This document shows, in pieces, positions 24,858-32,592 of a DNA stretch of 64,000 bases; the first letter of the stretch is position 1; every line of letters starts with the position of its first letter. This DNA comes from Faecalibacterium hattorii (GTDB taxonomy: Bacteria; Bacillota; Clostridia; Oscillospirales; Ruminococcaceae): the NCBI RefSeq assembly GCF_003287455.1, contig NZ_PRLC01000008.1:1-64000 (forward strand). The letters are read 5' to 3'. The translations under genes and the position numbers were made by a program. The notes beneath the pieces were generated by a model, which searched no databases, had not been told where the DNA came from, and saw only the letters and a program-made list of their open reading frames with translations.

Positions 24858-26405
24858 TTACTGCACGCCGGTCAGCTCAGCGAGCTTATGATAGATCTCG
24901 GTGTTGTCGAACACGCCGCGGAACTTCTCGGCGCCGACGCCCTTGGCATAGATGTTGACCATTGCGCCGGTGTGGGCGTAGGTGGTGTGGTCCATGCCGG
25001 ACTTATGGTTGATGGTATGGCAGATGGCCATAGAGAAGGGGATGTAGGTGCCGTAGAGTTCATAATCCTGCTGGCTCATCTTGCTCTGGGAAGACGCGCC
25101 GACCTCCAGCGTCCGCTCGTAGGCCTTGCGCAGGTTCTCCACCTCGTAGTCGGTCAACAGCAGCTTGCCCGCGCTGGCAGCATCGGGGTCAGTGGGCAGG
25201 GTCAGGCCGAAGTTGGCCTTGACGTCGGCCATGGCCGCCTCAAAGGGGGTCTTGTTGGCGATGTAATTTTCCACGTAGGTGGAATCAAATTTCGCATAGG
25301 ACATCTTCTGGTGGGTCAGGTTGGTCAGGAAGGTGTCGTAGTTGGTGGTCTTGTAGCCGATGGCCATGCCGCCCGTCTCGTGGTCGGCCGTGACGAGGAT
25401 CAGGGTCTCGTTGGGGTGGGCGTTGTAGAACTCCTCGGCGGCCTGAACGGCGTTGCTCATCTCCAGCACGTCGTGGATGGAGGCGGCGGCATCGTTGGCG
25501 TGGCAGGCCCAGTCGATCTTACCGGATTCGGTCATCAGGAAGAAGCCCTTCCTGTTTTCCAGCAGCTCGATGCCCTTTTTCACGTAATCGGTCAACTGCC
25601 ACTCGCCGTTGGCGGCGTCCATGGCGTAGTTCATCGCCTTGCCGTCGGCGAGGTTCTCGGCGATGATGAGGGTCTTGCCAGCCCCGGCCGTCAGCGCCGC
25701 CGCGCCCGCCTGTGTGGTGACAACGTTGTAGCCCGCCTGTGCGGCGACCTCGTGGTTGTTGGGGCCGGTGCCGTCGCCGTTCACCTTCTGGAACTCGCCG
25801 CCCGCAAAGTATTCGAAGCCGGAATTGGCCAGCTCTACGCCGATCTGGTAGTAGTTCTTGCGGGTGCTCTGGTGGGCGTAGAAGGCGGCAGGGGTGGCGT
25901 GGTCGATGTTGACGGTGGACACCACGCCGACCTTATAGTTTTTCTGCTTGTGCAGCTTCTCGGCGATGGTCTCGTAAGGCACATCGCGGGTCCACGGGCA
26001 CATGTTGATGACGCCGCTCTCGGTCTTATTGCCGGTGGCGATGGAGGTCGCGGTGGACGCGGAGTCCGGGCAGAAGGATGTGCTGTCGTAGGTGGTCACG
26101 CTGCCGACTTCGGGGAAGGAGGTGAAGCTCAGCTCCCCCTCGGTGATGGCCCCGTTGTTCTCGGTGGTGCCCTTATAGAAGCGGGCAGACTGGATCTGGG
26201 CAGTGCCCATACCGTCGCCGATGAACAGGAAAATGTACTTTGGTTTCTTCAGAAAATCCAGCAGACCGTTCTCTTCTTCCGCAGCGCCGACGGCATCCGG
26301 CTGGGCTGCGCTGGCCGCCACCGGGGCAGCACTCAGCAGACCGGCAGCCGATGCCGCAGCACCGACCTTCAGGAAATTGCGGCGGGTGATCTTGTTCTCT
26401 TTCAT
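24858..26405 (-). CDS. Alkaline phosphatase, Tat-exported
   Basis: A secreted phosphomonoesterase of the PhoA family (515 aa). The N-terminus has a twin-arginine signal, ITRRNFLKVGAAASAAGLL, with an Ala-rich cleavage region near residue 34. Catalytic features are the metal-binding LFIGDGMGTAQ, the nucleophile Ser in CPDSASTATSIATG, and the metal ligands in VTADHETGGM. It supplies phosphate from organic esters outside the cell. No Pho-box-like repeats were recognised upstream. Confidence 0.92.
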   Translation of the reverse strand: MKENKITRRNFLKVGAAASAAGLLSAAPVAASAAQPDAVGAAEEENGLLDFLKKPKYIFLFIGDGMGTAQIQSARFYKGTTENNGAITEGELSFTSFPEVGSVTTYDSTSFCPDSASTATSIATGNKTESGVINMCPWTRDVPYETIAEKLHKQKNYKVGVVSTVNIDHATPAAFYAHQSTRKNYYQIGVELANSGFEYFAGGEFQKVNGDGTGPNNHEVAAQAGYNVVTTQAGAAALTAGAGKTLIIAENLADGKAMNYAMDAANGEWQLTDYVKKGIELLENRKGFFLMTESGKIDWACHANDAAASIHDVLEMSNAVQAAEEFYNAHPNETLILVTADHETGGMAIGYKTTNYDTFLTNLTHQKMSYAKFDSTYVENYIANKTPFEAAMADVKANFGLTLPTDPDAASAGKLLLTDYEVENLRKAYERTLEVGASSQSKMSQQDYELYGTYIPFSMAICHTINHKSGMDHTTYAHTGAMVNIYAKGVGAEKFRGVFDNTEIYHKLAELTGVQ

Positions 26406-26600
26406 ACGGAAATCCTCTCTTTTGGTGCCCCTTGGGCCCTTCTTTCATGCTTCTCTCGGAACGGTTTTATTGTACCGAACTTCCCCGCCGCCCGAAACCA
26501 TGGAGAGGAAAAGCTTGTGTAAAAGCTTCGCGCCGCCGACGCCGCAATTGTAAAGAGAGGATATCTCTTGTAAAATTGAAACCACCCAACCACTGATCCC
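26406..26600. other. Intergenic region upstream of the alkaline phosphatase gene
   Basis: It contains a possible minus-strand -10 (TACAAT near 26475) for the phosphatase gene. The plus strand next to the orphan antisense RNA locus carries no toxin-like ORF or AGGAGGTGAGG site, unlike the complete locus at 22.1 kb. Confidence 0.5.
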
Positions 26601-26604
26601 CAGC

Positions 26605-26686
26605 AAACAGGAAGCCCCTCGGTACTCGCAATACCGGGGGGCTTCTTGCTTTGCTTTTGTGAGATCAATGGACTTCTTACCTTTGT
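26605..26686 (-). ncRNA. Orphan antisense RNA, second copy of the Fst-like antitoxin
   Basis: It has the same layout as 22250-22328: a promoter (26693-26721), a short RNA with GTGAGATCAATGGA in the plus strand (26659-26672) and the same terminator hairpin. There is no peptide gene beside it. It may be the remains of a deleted toxin-antitoxin locus, or it may act in trans. Confidence 0.6.
26610..26646. terminator. Terminator hairpin of the orphan antisense RNA
   Basis: GGAAGCCCCTCGGTA pairs with TACCGGGGGGCTTC; only the loop differs from the hairpin at 22251-22289. Confidence 0.8.
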
Positions 26687-26692
26687 GCCTTT

Positions 26693-26721
26693 GTTATACG
26701 CACCTGTGGGCAAAAAGTCAA
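26693..26721 (-). promoter_or_regulatory. Promoter of the orphan antisense RNA
   Basis: On the minus strand TTGACT (26716-26721) and TATAAC (26693-26698) are spaced 17 bp. The flanks resemble those of the 22.3-kb copy. Confidence 0.65.
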
Positions 26722-26742
26722 GGAGTTCCTTTTGTCTCGCTC

Positions 26743-28092
26743 TTACTTATTATAGACGTCCTCTTTCAGCAGCCCTTCGCTCTTGGCGACGCAGATGCTG
26801 GCGACGGCATCGCCGACGACATTCAGGGAGGTGACCAGCATCTCGATGGGGCGGTTGATGGCAAGGATCAGGGAATAGGCCAGCAACGCGCCGTCATTGA
26901 CGAAGCCCATGCCGGACAGGATGGTGAAGAGGATGACCGCCCCTGCACCGGGAGCTGCCGGGGTGCCCACCGAAGCCAGCAGCGCCAGCAGCGCTACGAC
27001 CACCAGTTGACCGGGCGTGACGGTATAACCGGCGCAGCCCGCAATGAACACCGTAGCGATGACCTGCATGATGGCGGTGCCGTCCATGTTGATGGTCATG
27101 CCCAGCGGCAGAACAAAGGAGGCAATGCTCTCATCCACGCCGAACTCTTCCTCGCTGACCTTGATGTTCAGGGGCAGGGTCGCAGCGCTGGAAGAGGTGG
27201 AGAAGCCGAAAACGGCCACGTTTGCGATCTTTTTGATGAACTTGATGGGGTTCAGCTTGGCGCCCAGTGCCACGACCAGCGGATAGGCCACCACAAGGAA
27301 GACCAGCAGCAGGATCACCGTGACCACCACATAGACCAGCGCGGGCTTGAGGTAATCGATGCCGTAGATGGCAAAGGTGCGGGTCAGCAGCACGAAGACG
27401 GCGAAGGGCGCGAAGTTGCTGACGATGAAGTTCAGGAAGACCACCACCACATCGTTGACCTCGCCCAGCAGACGGCGGAGGGTGGCGGTGCGGCTCTCAC
27501 CGAGGGTATTCATGCTCAGCCCGGTGGCCACAGCAAGGAAAACTGCGCTCAGCACCGCACCGTTGCTGCCAAAGGCCGTGATGATGTTGGAGGGGATGAT
27601 GTTCAGCACCACATTCAGGGGGTTCGAGCCGGTGGAGCCGGTGGCCTCGGTCAGGCCCTCAATGTGGGTATTGAACAGCCCCATGGAATAGGTGGTGTAA
27701 CCCACGACGCCCGCCAGCAGCAGCGCCAGAAAAGAGCACAGCAGGAACCAGAACAGGGTCTTGGCCGAGATGCGGCCCATGGTGCGGGTGTCCGCAATGC
27801 TGCCGATGGCCAGCGCAATGGAGGTGAAGACCATCGGGATGATGACCAGCTGCAGCGCCTTGATGAAGAGCTGGCCGATGATGTAGAAGAGGCCGAAGGC
27901 GCGCTCGGCCCCTTCCGCCGTGATGTCTTGGAACAGGAGGTTGTTGATGGTGGCCCACACCTCTGCGCGGCCGCCGGAGATCAGGCTCTCCCGCAGGAAC
28001 ATGAAGGCAATGCCGGCTGCCAGACCACACACCAGCGAGATGGCCATTCGCTTGGCAAGAGATAACTTCGGTTTTTTGGTTTTCGTTTCCAT
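26743..28092 (-). CDS. Dicarboxylate/amino acid:cation symporter (DAACS family)
   Basis: A sodium- or proton-coupled importer of glutamate, aspartate or C4-dicarboxylates (449 aa). Family signatures are the serine-rich FGFSTSSSAATLPLN re-entrant loop, MTINMDGTAIMQVIATVF in helix 7, and GTPAAPGAGAVILF. About eight helices are present. The start at 28092 was chosen because GAGGAAG precedes it; a GTG five codons earlier has none. The gene follows PTS EIIA on the same strand but is separated by a terminator. Confidence 0.93.
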   Translation of the reverse strand: METKTKKPKLSLAKRMAISLVCGLAAGIAFMFLRESLISGGRAEVWATINNLLFQDITAEGAERAFGLFYIIGQLFIKALQLVIIPMVFTSIALAIGSIADTRTMGRISAKTLFWFLLCSFLALLLAGVVGYTTYSMGLFNTHIEGLTEATGSTGSNPLNVVLNIIPSNIITAFGSNGAVLSAVFLAVATGLSMNTLGESRTATLRRLLGEVNDVVVVFLNFIVSNFAPFAVFVLLTRTFAIYGIDYLKPALVYVVVTVILLLVFLVVAYPLVVALGAKLNPIKFIKKIANVAVFGFSTSSSAATLPLNIKVSEEEFGVDESIASFVLPLGMTINMDGTAIMQVIATVFIAGCAGYTVTPGQLVVVALLALLASVGTPAAPGAGAVILFTILSGMGFVNDGALLAYSLILAINRPIEMLVTSLNVVGDAVASICVAKSEGLLKEDVYNK

Positions 28093-28124
28093 GATATACT
28101 TCCTCACTTTTTCTAGATTTGCTC

Positions 28125-28154
28125 AAAAAAACACCCGGAAGAAAATCTTCCGGG
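28125..28154 (-). terminator. Intrinsic terminator after the PTS EIIA gene
   Basis: CCCGGAAG-AAAA-TCTTCCGGG forms the stem, followed by a run of T on the minus strand. Confidence 0.85.
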
Positions 28155-28163
28155 CGGAAACAC

Positions 28164-28676
28164 TTACGCCTTGAACTTCAACAGCGGCACGCCGACGGCG
28201 GTATCACCGGCGGCAACAACACTCATTTCGGGGAGATCATCGCCATTGGTCACGATGATGGCCGTTGCGGTGGGATGGCCAGCGGCACGGATGGCGTCCA
28301 GATCCACCTTCAGCAGCGGGGTGCCGGCCTTGACCTTGGTGCCCTCCTTGACGAGAGAGGTGAAGCCATTGCCCTTCATCTCCACGGTGTCCATGCCAAC
28401 GTGGATCAGAAGCTCGATGTTGTCGTCGCTCATCAGGCCGACGGCGTGGAGAGTTTCCGGCACCTGCGTCACAGTGCCGTCGAACGGAGCATACACGGTG
28501 TCGCCGGTGGGCTCGATACCGCAGCCGCCGCCAAGGATCGCCGAAGCAAAGGTCTCATCCGGCAGCTCTTCCAGCGGGATGACCTTGCCTTCCAGCGGCA
28601 TCATGACGGTCATTTTCTCGCCCTTGAATTTCGTCTCGGCAGCCTTGCCGCCAAACAGCTTATCGAAAAAGCCCAT
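28164..28676 (-). CDS. PTS glucose-type EIIA component
   Basis: A cytoplasmic phosphocarrier (170 aa) of the EIIA-Glc (Crr) family that passes phosphate from HPr to an EIIB domain. The phosphorylated His lies in ELLIHVGMDTVEM, and the second conserved His region is in DGTVTQVPETLHAVG. It stands alone, not fused to EIIBC, so it can serve several sugar permeases. The start has a GGAGAAA site, and a promoter and a terminator bracket the gene. Confidence 0.93.
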   Translation of the reverse strand: MGFFDKLFGGKAAETKFKGEKMTVMMPLEGKVIPLEELPDETFASAILGGGCGIEPTGDTVYAPFDGTVTQVPETLHAVGLMSDDNIELLIHVGMDTVEMKGNGFTSLVKEGTKVKAGTPLLKVDLDAIRAAGHPTATAIIVTNGDDLPEMSVVAAGDTAVGVPLLKFKA

Positions 28677-28732
28677 AGTCCATTTCTCCTTCTCTTTCTG
28701 CGCTGCATCCCAGCGCGATCTTCATCTAAATA

Positions 28733-28761
28733 AAGATACCATACCGCGCCAAAAAAAGCAA
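28733..28761 (-). promoter_or_regulatory. Promoter of the PTS EIIA gene
   Basis: On the minus strand TTGCTT (28756-28761) and TATCTT (28733-28738) are spaced 17 bp. A stem-loop GCGCTG/CAGCGC lies in the 5' untranslated region. Confidence 0.5.
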
Positions 28762-28798
28762 GCCATTTTCTGCACAAAGCCTATGAGATCTTTGGCGC

Positions 28799-29821
28799 TC
28801 ACAGTAGCTCCAGCAGCTGTTCGATCTCCTCCATCTTGGTGGCCCAGCTGGTCGCGATCCGCATGACGGTGTGGGCGTCGTCGTACTTCTCCCAGAAGCC
28901 GAACTTGGCCTTGCCCTCCAGCGCGGCCAGCTGCTCGTTGGGGAAGACGATGAAGAGCTGGTTGGTGGGGGAATCCATGAAGAACTGGTACCCCTTCGCC
29001 GCAAGGCCCTTCTTGAGGGCGTTGGCGGTGGTGATGGCGTTCCGGCTGATCTTCTCATACAGGCCGTCGGTGAACAGGACGTCGAACTGCAGCCCCAGCA
29101 GGCGGCCTTTCGCCAGCAGCGCGCCCTGCTGTTTGACCATGGTCATGAAGTGGGCCGGCGCACCGTGGGGGAAGACAACGGCCTCGCCGCAGAGAGCACC
29201 GACCTTGGTGCCGCCGATGTAGAACACATCGGCCCACTTTGCGAGGTCCGGCAGGGTGACGTCCGTGCCATCCGCCGCCAGACCGTAGCCCAGCCGTGCG
29301 CCATCCACGAAGAGGGGCATCTTGTACTCCTGACAGACCGCGTGGAGAGCTTCCAGTTCGGCCTTGGTGTAGAGGGTGCCGTACTCGGTGGGGTGGGAGA
29401 GATACACCATGCCGGGGAAGACCATGTGGTCATGGTTGCTGTCGGCGTAGAAGGTGGCGCAGAAATTCCGGACCGTGGCGGCGTCCAGCTTGCCGTTTTT
29501 GTGGGGCAGCCCCATCACCTTGTGGCCGGTGAATTCGATGGCCCCGGCCTCGTGGCCGTTGACATGGCCGGTGGCTGCTGCCACAACGCCCTCCCACCGG
29601 TGCAGCATCGACGCAATGACGATGGCATTCGTCTGGGTACCGCCGGAGATGAACGTCACGTCCGCTTCCGGGCACCGGCACGCCGCGCAGATCTTTTCCT
29701 TCGCGCTGGCGCAGTAGGGGTCGGTGCCGTAGCCGGGCACCTTCTCGAAGTTCGTTTCCATCAGCTTCTGCAAAATGGCCGGATGGGCACCTTCGCAGTA
29801 ATCGTTCTCAAAATAAAGCAT
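28799..29821 (-). CDS. Low-specificity threonine aldolase / beta-eliminating lyase
   Basis: A PLP-dependent fold-type I enzyme (340 aa) that cleaves threonine or allo-threonine to glycine and acetaldehyde. The PLP-binding Lys lies in YIGGTKVGALCGEA. The N-terminal ENDYCEGAHPAILQKL and GGTQTNAIVI (cofactor phosphate binding) match the threonine aldolase family, as does FVDGARLGYGL with its Asp. It is monocistronic with its own promoter. Substrate specificity within the family is not certain. Confidence 0.88.
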   Translation of the reverse strand: MLYFENDYCEGAHPAILQKLMETNFEKVPGYGTDPYCASAKEKICAACRCPEADVTFISGGTQTNAIVIASMLHRWEGVVAAATGHVNGHEAGAIEFTGHKVMGLPHKNGKLDAATVRNFCATFYADSNHDHMVFPGMVYLSHPTEYGTLYTKAELEALHAVCQEYKMPLFVDGARLGYGLAADGTDVTLPDLAKWADVFYIGGTKVGALCGEAVVFPHGAPAHFMTMVKQQGALLAKGRLLGLQFDVLFTDGLYEKISRNAITTANALKKGLAAKGYQFFMDSPTNQLFIVFPNEQLAALEGKAKFGFWEKYDDAHTVMRIATSWATKMEEIEQLLELL

Positions 29822-29853
29822 TTTCCCTCGTCCTCTCTATTAAAGGTATCTTT

Positions 29854-29882
29854 ATTATGAGCTTTCGGGCGGAAAATGTCAA
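29854..29882 (-). promoter_or_regulatory. Promoter of the threonine aldolase gene
   Basis: On the minus strand TTGACA (29877-29882) and CATAAT (29854-29859) are spaced 17 bp, 32 bp before the start codon. Confidence 0.7.
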
Positions 29883-30002
29883 TTGCGGCCGATTCCCCTT
29901 TTTCCTCCGGTCAAGAATCTTGATTCCTTAGCTGTTTCTTAAATAAAAATATGGTATACTTTTAGAGTGGGATCGAATACAGTTCAGGAGGGATCACATT
30001 CC

Positions 30003-31079
30003 ATGAAGCAGACCATCCGCAAAACAGACATCCTCGTGCTGCTGGGCGTATTTGCGCTGGCATTCCTCGTGATGTTCGGCATCCAGCGCATCAGCGGCCG
30101 CATCGACGGCGTGGCGTCCATGGTATTTGTTCTGGCGGTATTTTTAATATCAATCTATACTGACGGTTACTTCTGGGGCGTCATGGCATCGCTGCTCAGC
30201 GTGCTGGCGGTCAACTTTGCGTTCCGTTCGCCCTACTTTGCCTTCAACTTCACCCTGCCGGAGAACCTGTTTTCCGGGCTGGTGATGCTGGTGGTCTCCA
30301 TCATGACCAGCACCCTGACCACCCGGATCAAGATGCAGGAGCAGCTCCGGATGGAGAGCGAGACTGAAAAAATGCGGGCCAACCTGCTGCGGGCCGTCTC
30401 CCACGACCTGCGCACCCCGCTGACTTCGATCTACGGGGCTTGTTCGACCGTCATTGAAAATTATGACTCTTTGGACAAAGAGCAAAAAGTTAAACTTCTT
30501 GGCGAGGCTTGTTCGGACGCCCAGTGGCTGAACCGGATGGTGGAGAACCTGCTCTCGGTCACCCGGTTCGACAACGACAAGGTGGCGGTGCAGAAGACCC
30601 CCACCGTGCTGGAAGAGCTGATCGACACGGTGCTGGTGCGGTTCCAGAAGCGCTACCCGGACGTGAACGTAAAGCTCGAACTGCCGGACAGCTTCATCGT
30701 CATCCCCATGGACTCGATGCTGATCTCGCAGGTGCTGACGAACCTGTTGGAAAACGCGGTGCTCCACGCCGAGGGGATGACCCAGTTGACGCTGAAAGTC
30801 TTCACGGTGGGCAGCCACGCTGTGTTCGAAGTAACGGACAACGGCTGCGGCATCCCCAAGGAACGGCTGAAGAAGCTGTTTTCCGGGATGCTGCCCGCCG
30901 AGGACACCGCCGACCACGGCAAGCACAGCATGGGCATCGGGCTTTCGGTCTGTGCCGCCATCGTAAAAGCCCACGGCGGAGAGATCAAGGCCGAGAGCCG
31001 CCAAGGCGAGGGCACGACCATCCGCTTCTGGCTGGAAACCGAATCCATTGAGACGGAGGAAAATCAAGATGAGCAATAA
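30003..31079 (+). CDS. KdpD-like sensor histidine kinase
   Basis: A membrane histidine kinase of 358 aa. It has a DUF4118-type four-helix membrane domain (residues about 8-105) as in the C-terminal half of KdpD, but lacks the KdpD N-terminal and Usp domains. The phosphoacceptor motif is AVSHDLRTPLTS. The ATPase boxes are NLLENAVLHAE (N box) and VTDNGCGIP (G1 box). The start at 30003 follows AGGAGGG. The response regulator gene overlaps its 3' end by 11 bp. There is no kdpFABC nearby, so the signal may not be potassium. Confidence 0.9.
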   Translation: MKQTIRKTDILVLLGVFALAFLVMFGIQRISGRIDGVASMVFVLAVFLISIYTDGYFWGVMASLLSVLAVNFAFRSPYFAFNFTLPENLFSGLVMLVVSIMTSTLTTRIKMQEQLRMESETEKMRANLLRAVSHDLRTPLTSIYGACSTVIENYDSLDKEQKVKLLGEACSDAQWLNRMVENLLSVTRFDNDKVAVQKTPTVLEELIDTVLVRFQKRYPDVNVKLELPDSFIVIPMDSMLISQVLTNLLENAVLHAEGMTQLTLKVFTVGSHAVFEVTDNGCGIPKERLKKLFSGMLPAEDTADHGKHSMGIGLSVCAAIVKAHGGEIKAESRQGEGTTIRFWLETESIETEENQDEQ

Positions 31080-31791
31080 CAAATTCAAAGTGCTGGTCGT
31101 AGAAGACGAGGCCAATATCTGCAGCTTCATCTATACCCTGCTGGAGACCAACGGCTACCAGACGTTTGTGGCCCCCTCCTGCGAACTGGGGCAGTCGATG
31201 TTCGGTTCCTGCAACCCAGACCTGATCATCCTCGACCTCGGTCTGCCTGACCGGGATGGCGTGGAGCTGATCCGGTATGTGCGCCAGAAGTACCTGACCC
31301 CCATCATCGTGCTGTCGGCCCGCACCACCGAGGCGGACAAGATCGAGGCGCTGGACCTCGGTGCCAACGACTACATCACCAAGCCCTTCGGCACCGGCGA
31401 GCTGCTGGCGCGGGTGCGGGCGGCGCTGCGCACCAACCGCTACAGCTCCAACCCCACGGGCACCTTCCGTGCGCAGGACCTCACCATCAACTACGAGCGC
31501 CGCAAGGTCTTCGTGGGGGAGGAAGAGATCAAGCTGACCCAGACCGAATACAACATCGTCGCGTTTTTGTCCGAGCACGCCGGCCGGGTGATGACCTACC
31601 CCGCCATCGTCAAGGCCATTTGGGGCGACACCGACTGCGGCAGCACCAAGAAGCTGCAGGTCAACATGGCCAACATCCGCCGCAAGCTGGGTAGCCGCCC
31701 CGGAAAGAACACCTACATCTTAAATGAGCTGGGCGTGGGCTACCGGATGATCGACGAAGACCGCGACTCCCATACCGAGGAGGACGCATGA
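31069..31791 (+). CDS. OmpR/KdpE-family response regulator
   Basis: A two-domain regulator (240 aa). The receiver has the acidic pair in VLVVEDEA, the phosphoacceptor Asp in LIILDLGLPD and Lys in NDYITKPFG. The C-terminal winged helix (LTQTEYNIVAFLSEHAGRVM) ends in the typical NELGVGYRM. It overlaps the kinase gene and is itself overlapped by 4 bp by the start of a permease remnant. The three were therefore once a translationally coupled sensor-regulator-transporter operon. Confidence 0.92.
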   Translation: MSNNKFKVLVVEDEANICSFIYTLLETNGYQTFVAPSCELGQSMFGSCNPDLIILDLGLPDRDGVELIRYVRQKYLTPIIVLSARTTEADKIEALDLGANDYITKPFGTGELLARVRAALRTNRYSSNPTGTFRAQDLTINYERRKVFVGEEEIKLTQTEYNIVAFLSEHAGRVMTYPAIVKAIWGDTDCGSTKKLQVNMANIRRKLGSRPGKNTYILNELGVGYRMIDEDRDSHTEEDA

Positions 31792-32036
31792 TCCTTGCGC
31801 TGATCTTATTTGCGCTGATCTACATTCTGATGCTGGCTTTGCCGCAGCAGCGGCCCTTTGTGGCGCTGGGCGGCAACCTGACCCCCATCGGCGCTTCGGC
31901 CAACATCGCAGCCATCGGCATCCTGCGCAAAAACGGCGAGACCGTCCGCACCAAGGACTTTCTGCGCATCGGCATTCCCTTCACGCTGGCCGCCGTGCTG
32001 ACGGGCTACGGCTGCCTGTGGTTGGTGTGGGGGTAA
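31788..32036 (+). pseudogene. Internally deleted ArsB/NhaD-like permease (82-aa remnant)
   Basis: The first ~27 residues (LILFALIYILMLALPQQRPF) look like the first helix of ArsB/SLC13-type ion permeases. They run directly into LGGNLTPIGASANIAAIGIL and a last helix typical of the C-terminus of the same family. Relatives are over 400 aa, so the middle ~330 residues appear to be lost by an in-frame deletion. The ORF remains open and is coupled (ATGA) to the response regulator. It may be a dead remnant or a minimal two-helix protein. Confidence 0.65.
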
Positions 32037-32128
32037 GCACCCGTTTGTCTCAAAAAACAACGTAGGGATAGTCAATTATAACAAACTCCCGCAAAAAAGT
32101 TTCTATGTGCTAACTTTATGCAAACTAC

Positions 32129-32156
32129 TTGCATTTTCCAAATTTCGTGCTACAAT
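32129..32156 (+). promoter_or_regulatory. Promoter of the DUF6110-ATPase unit
   Basis: TTGCAT (32129-32134) and TACAAT (32151-32156) are spaced 16 bp, 87 bp before the DUF6110 start. Confidence 0.7.
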
Positions 32157-32242
32157 AACGGCAGCAATACGGAGCGTCCCGCTCCCTCAAACCGGCCCTT
32201 TTGGGCCATACAAGCAACACGAAAAAAGGAAGGTATATCGAT

Positions 32243-32530
32243 ATGGTCAACATGAAAAAGATCGCCCTGTTCGCCGCTGGCACCCTGTTTGGTTCTGCCG
32301 GTTTCAAGCTTCTGTCCAGCAGCGATGCCAAGAAGGTCTACACCCAGACCGCCGCTGCCGTTCTGCGCATGAAGGACTCCACCATGGAGACCGTGAACAA
32401 GGTTCAGGAACAGGCCGGTGACATTCTGGCAGACGCAAAGGCTATCAACGAGGCCCGCGCTGCCAAGGCTGAGGCCGCTGTCATCGAGGACGCTGCTGAG
32501 GAGACTGCATCCACCGAGGCTGCCGAATAA
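32243..32530 (+). CDS. DUF6110 family small membrane-associated protein
   Basis: A 95-aa protein with an N-terminal hydrophobic segment (KKIALFAAGTLFGSAGFKLL) followed by a polar helical domain (DAKKVYTQTAAAVLRMKDS) and an Ala/Glu-rich acidic tail. It resembles the DUF6110 family found next to P-type metal ATPases in gut Firmicutes. It may be an accessory subunit or chaperone of the ATPase, which starts 62 bp downstream. The start at 32243 was taken because GGAAGG precedes it. The function is not known. Confidence 0.75.
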   Translation: MVNMKKIALFAAGTLFGSAGFKLLSSSDAKKVYTQTAAAVLRMKDSTMETVNKVQEQAGDILADAKAINEARAAKAEAAVIEDAAEETASTEAAE

Positions 32531-32592
32531 TCCAAGGCCCTATGGGAGCCGCCTGCGGGCGGCTCTTTTTCATGGTCAGAAAGGGAACGAGT

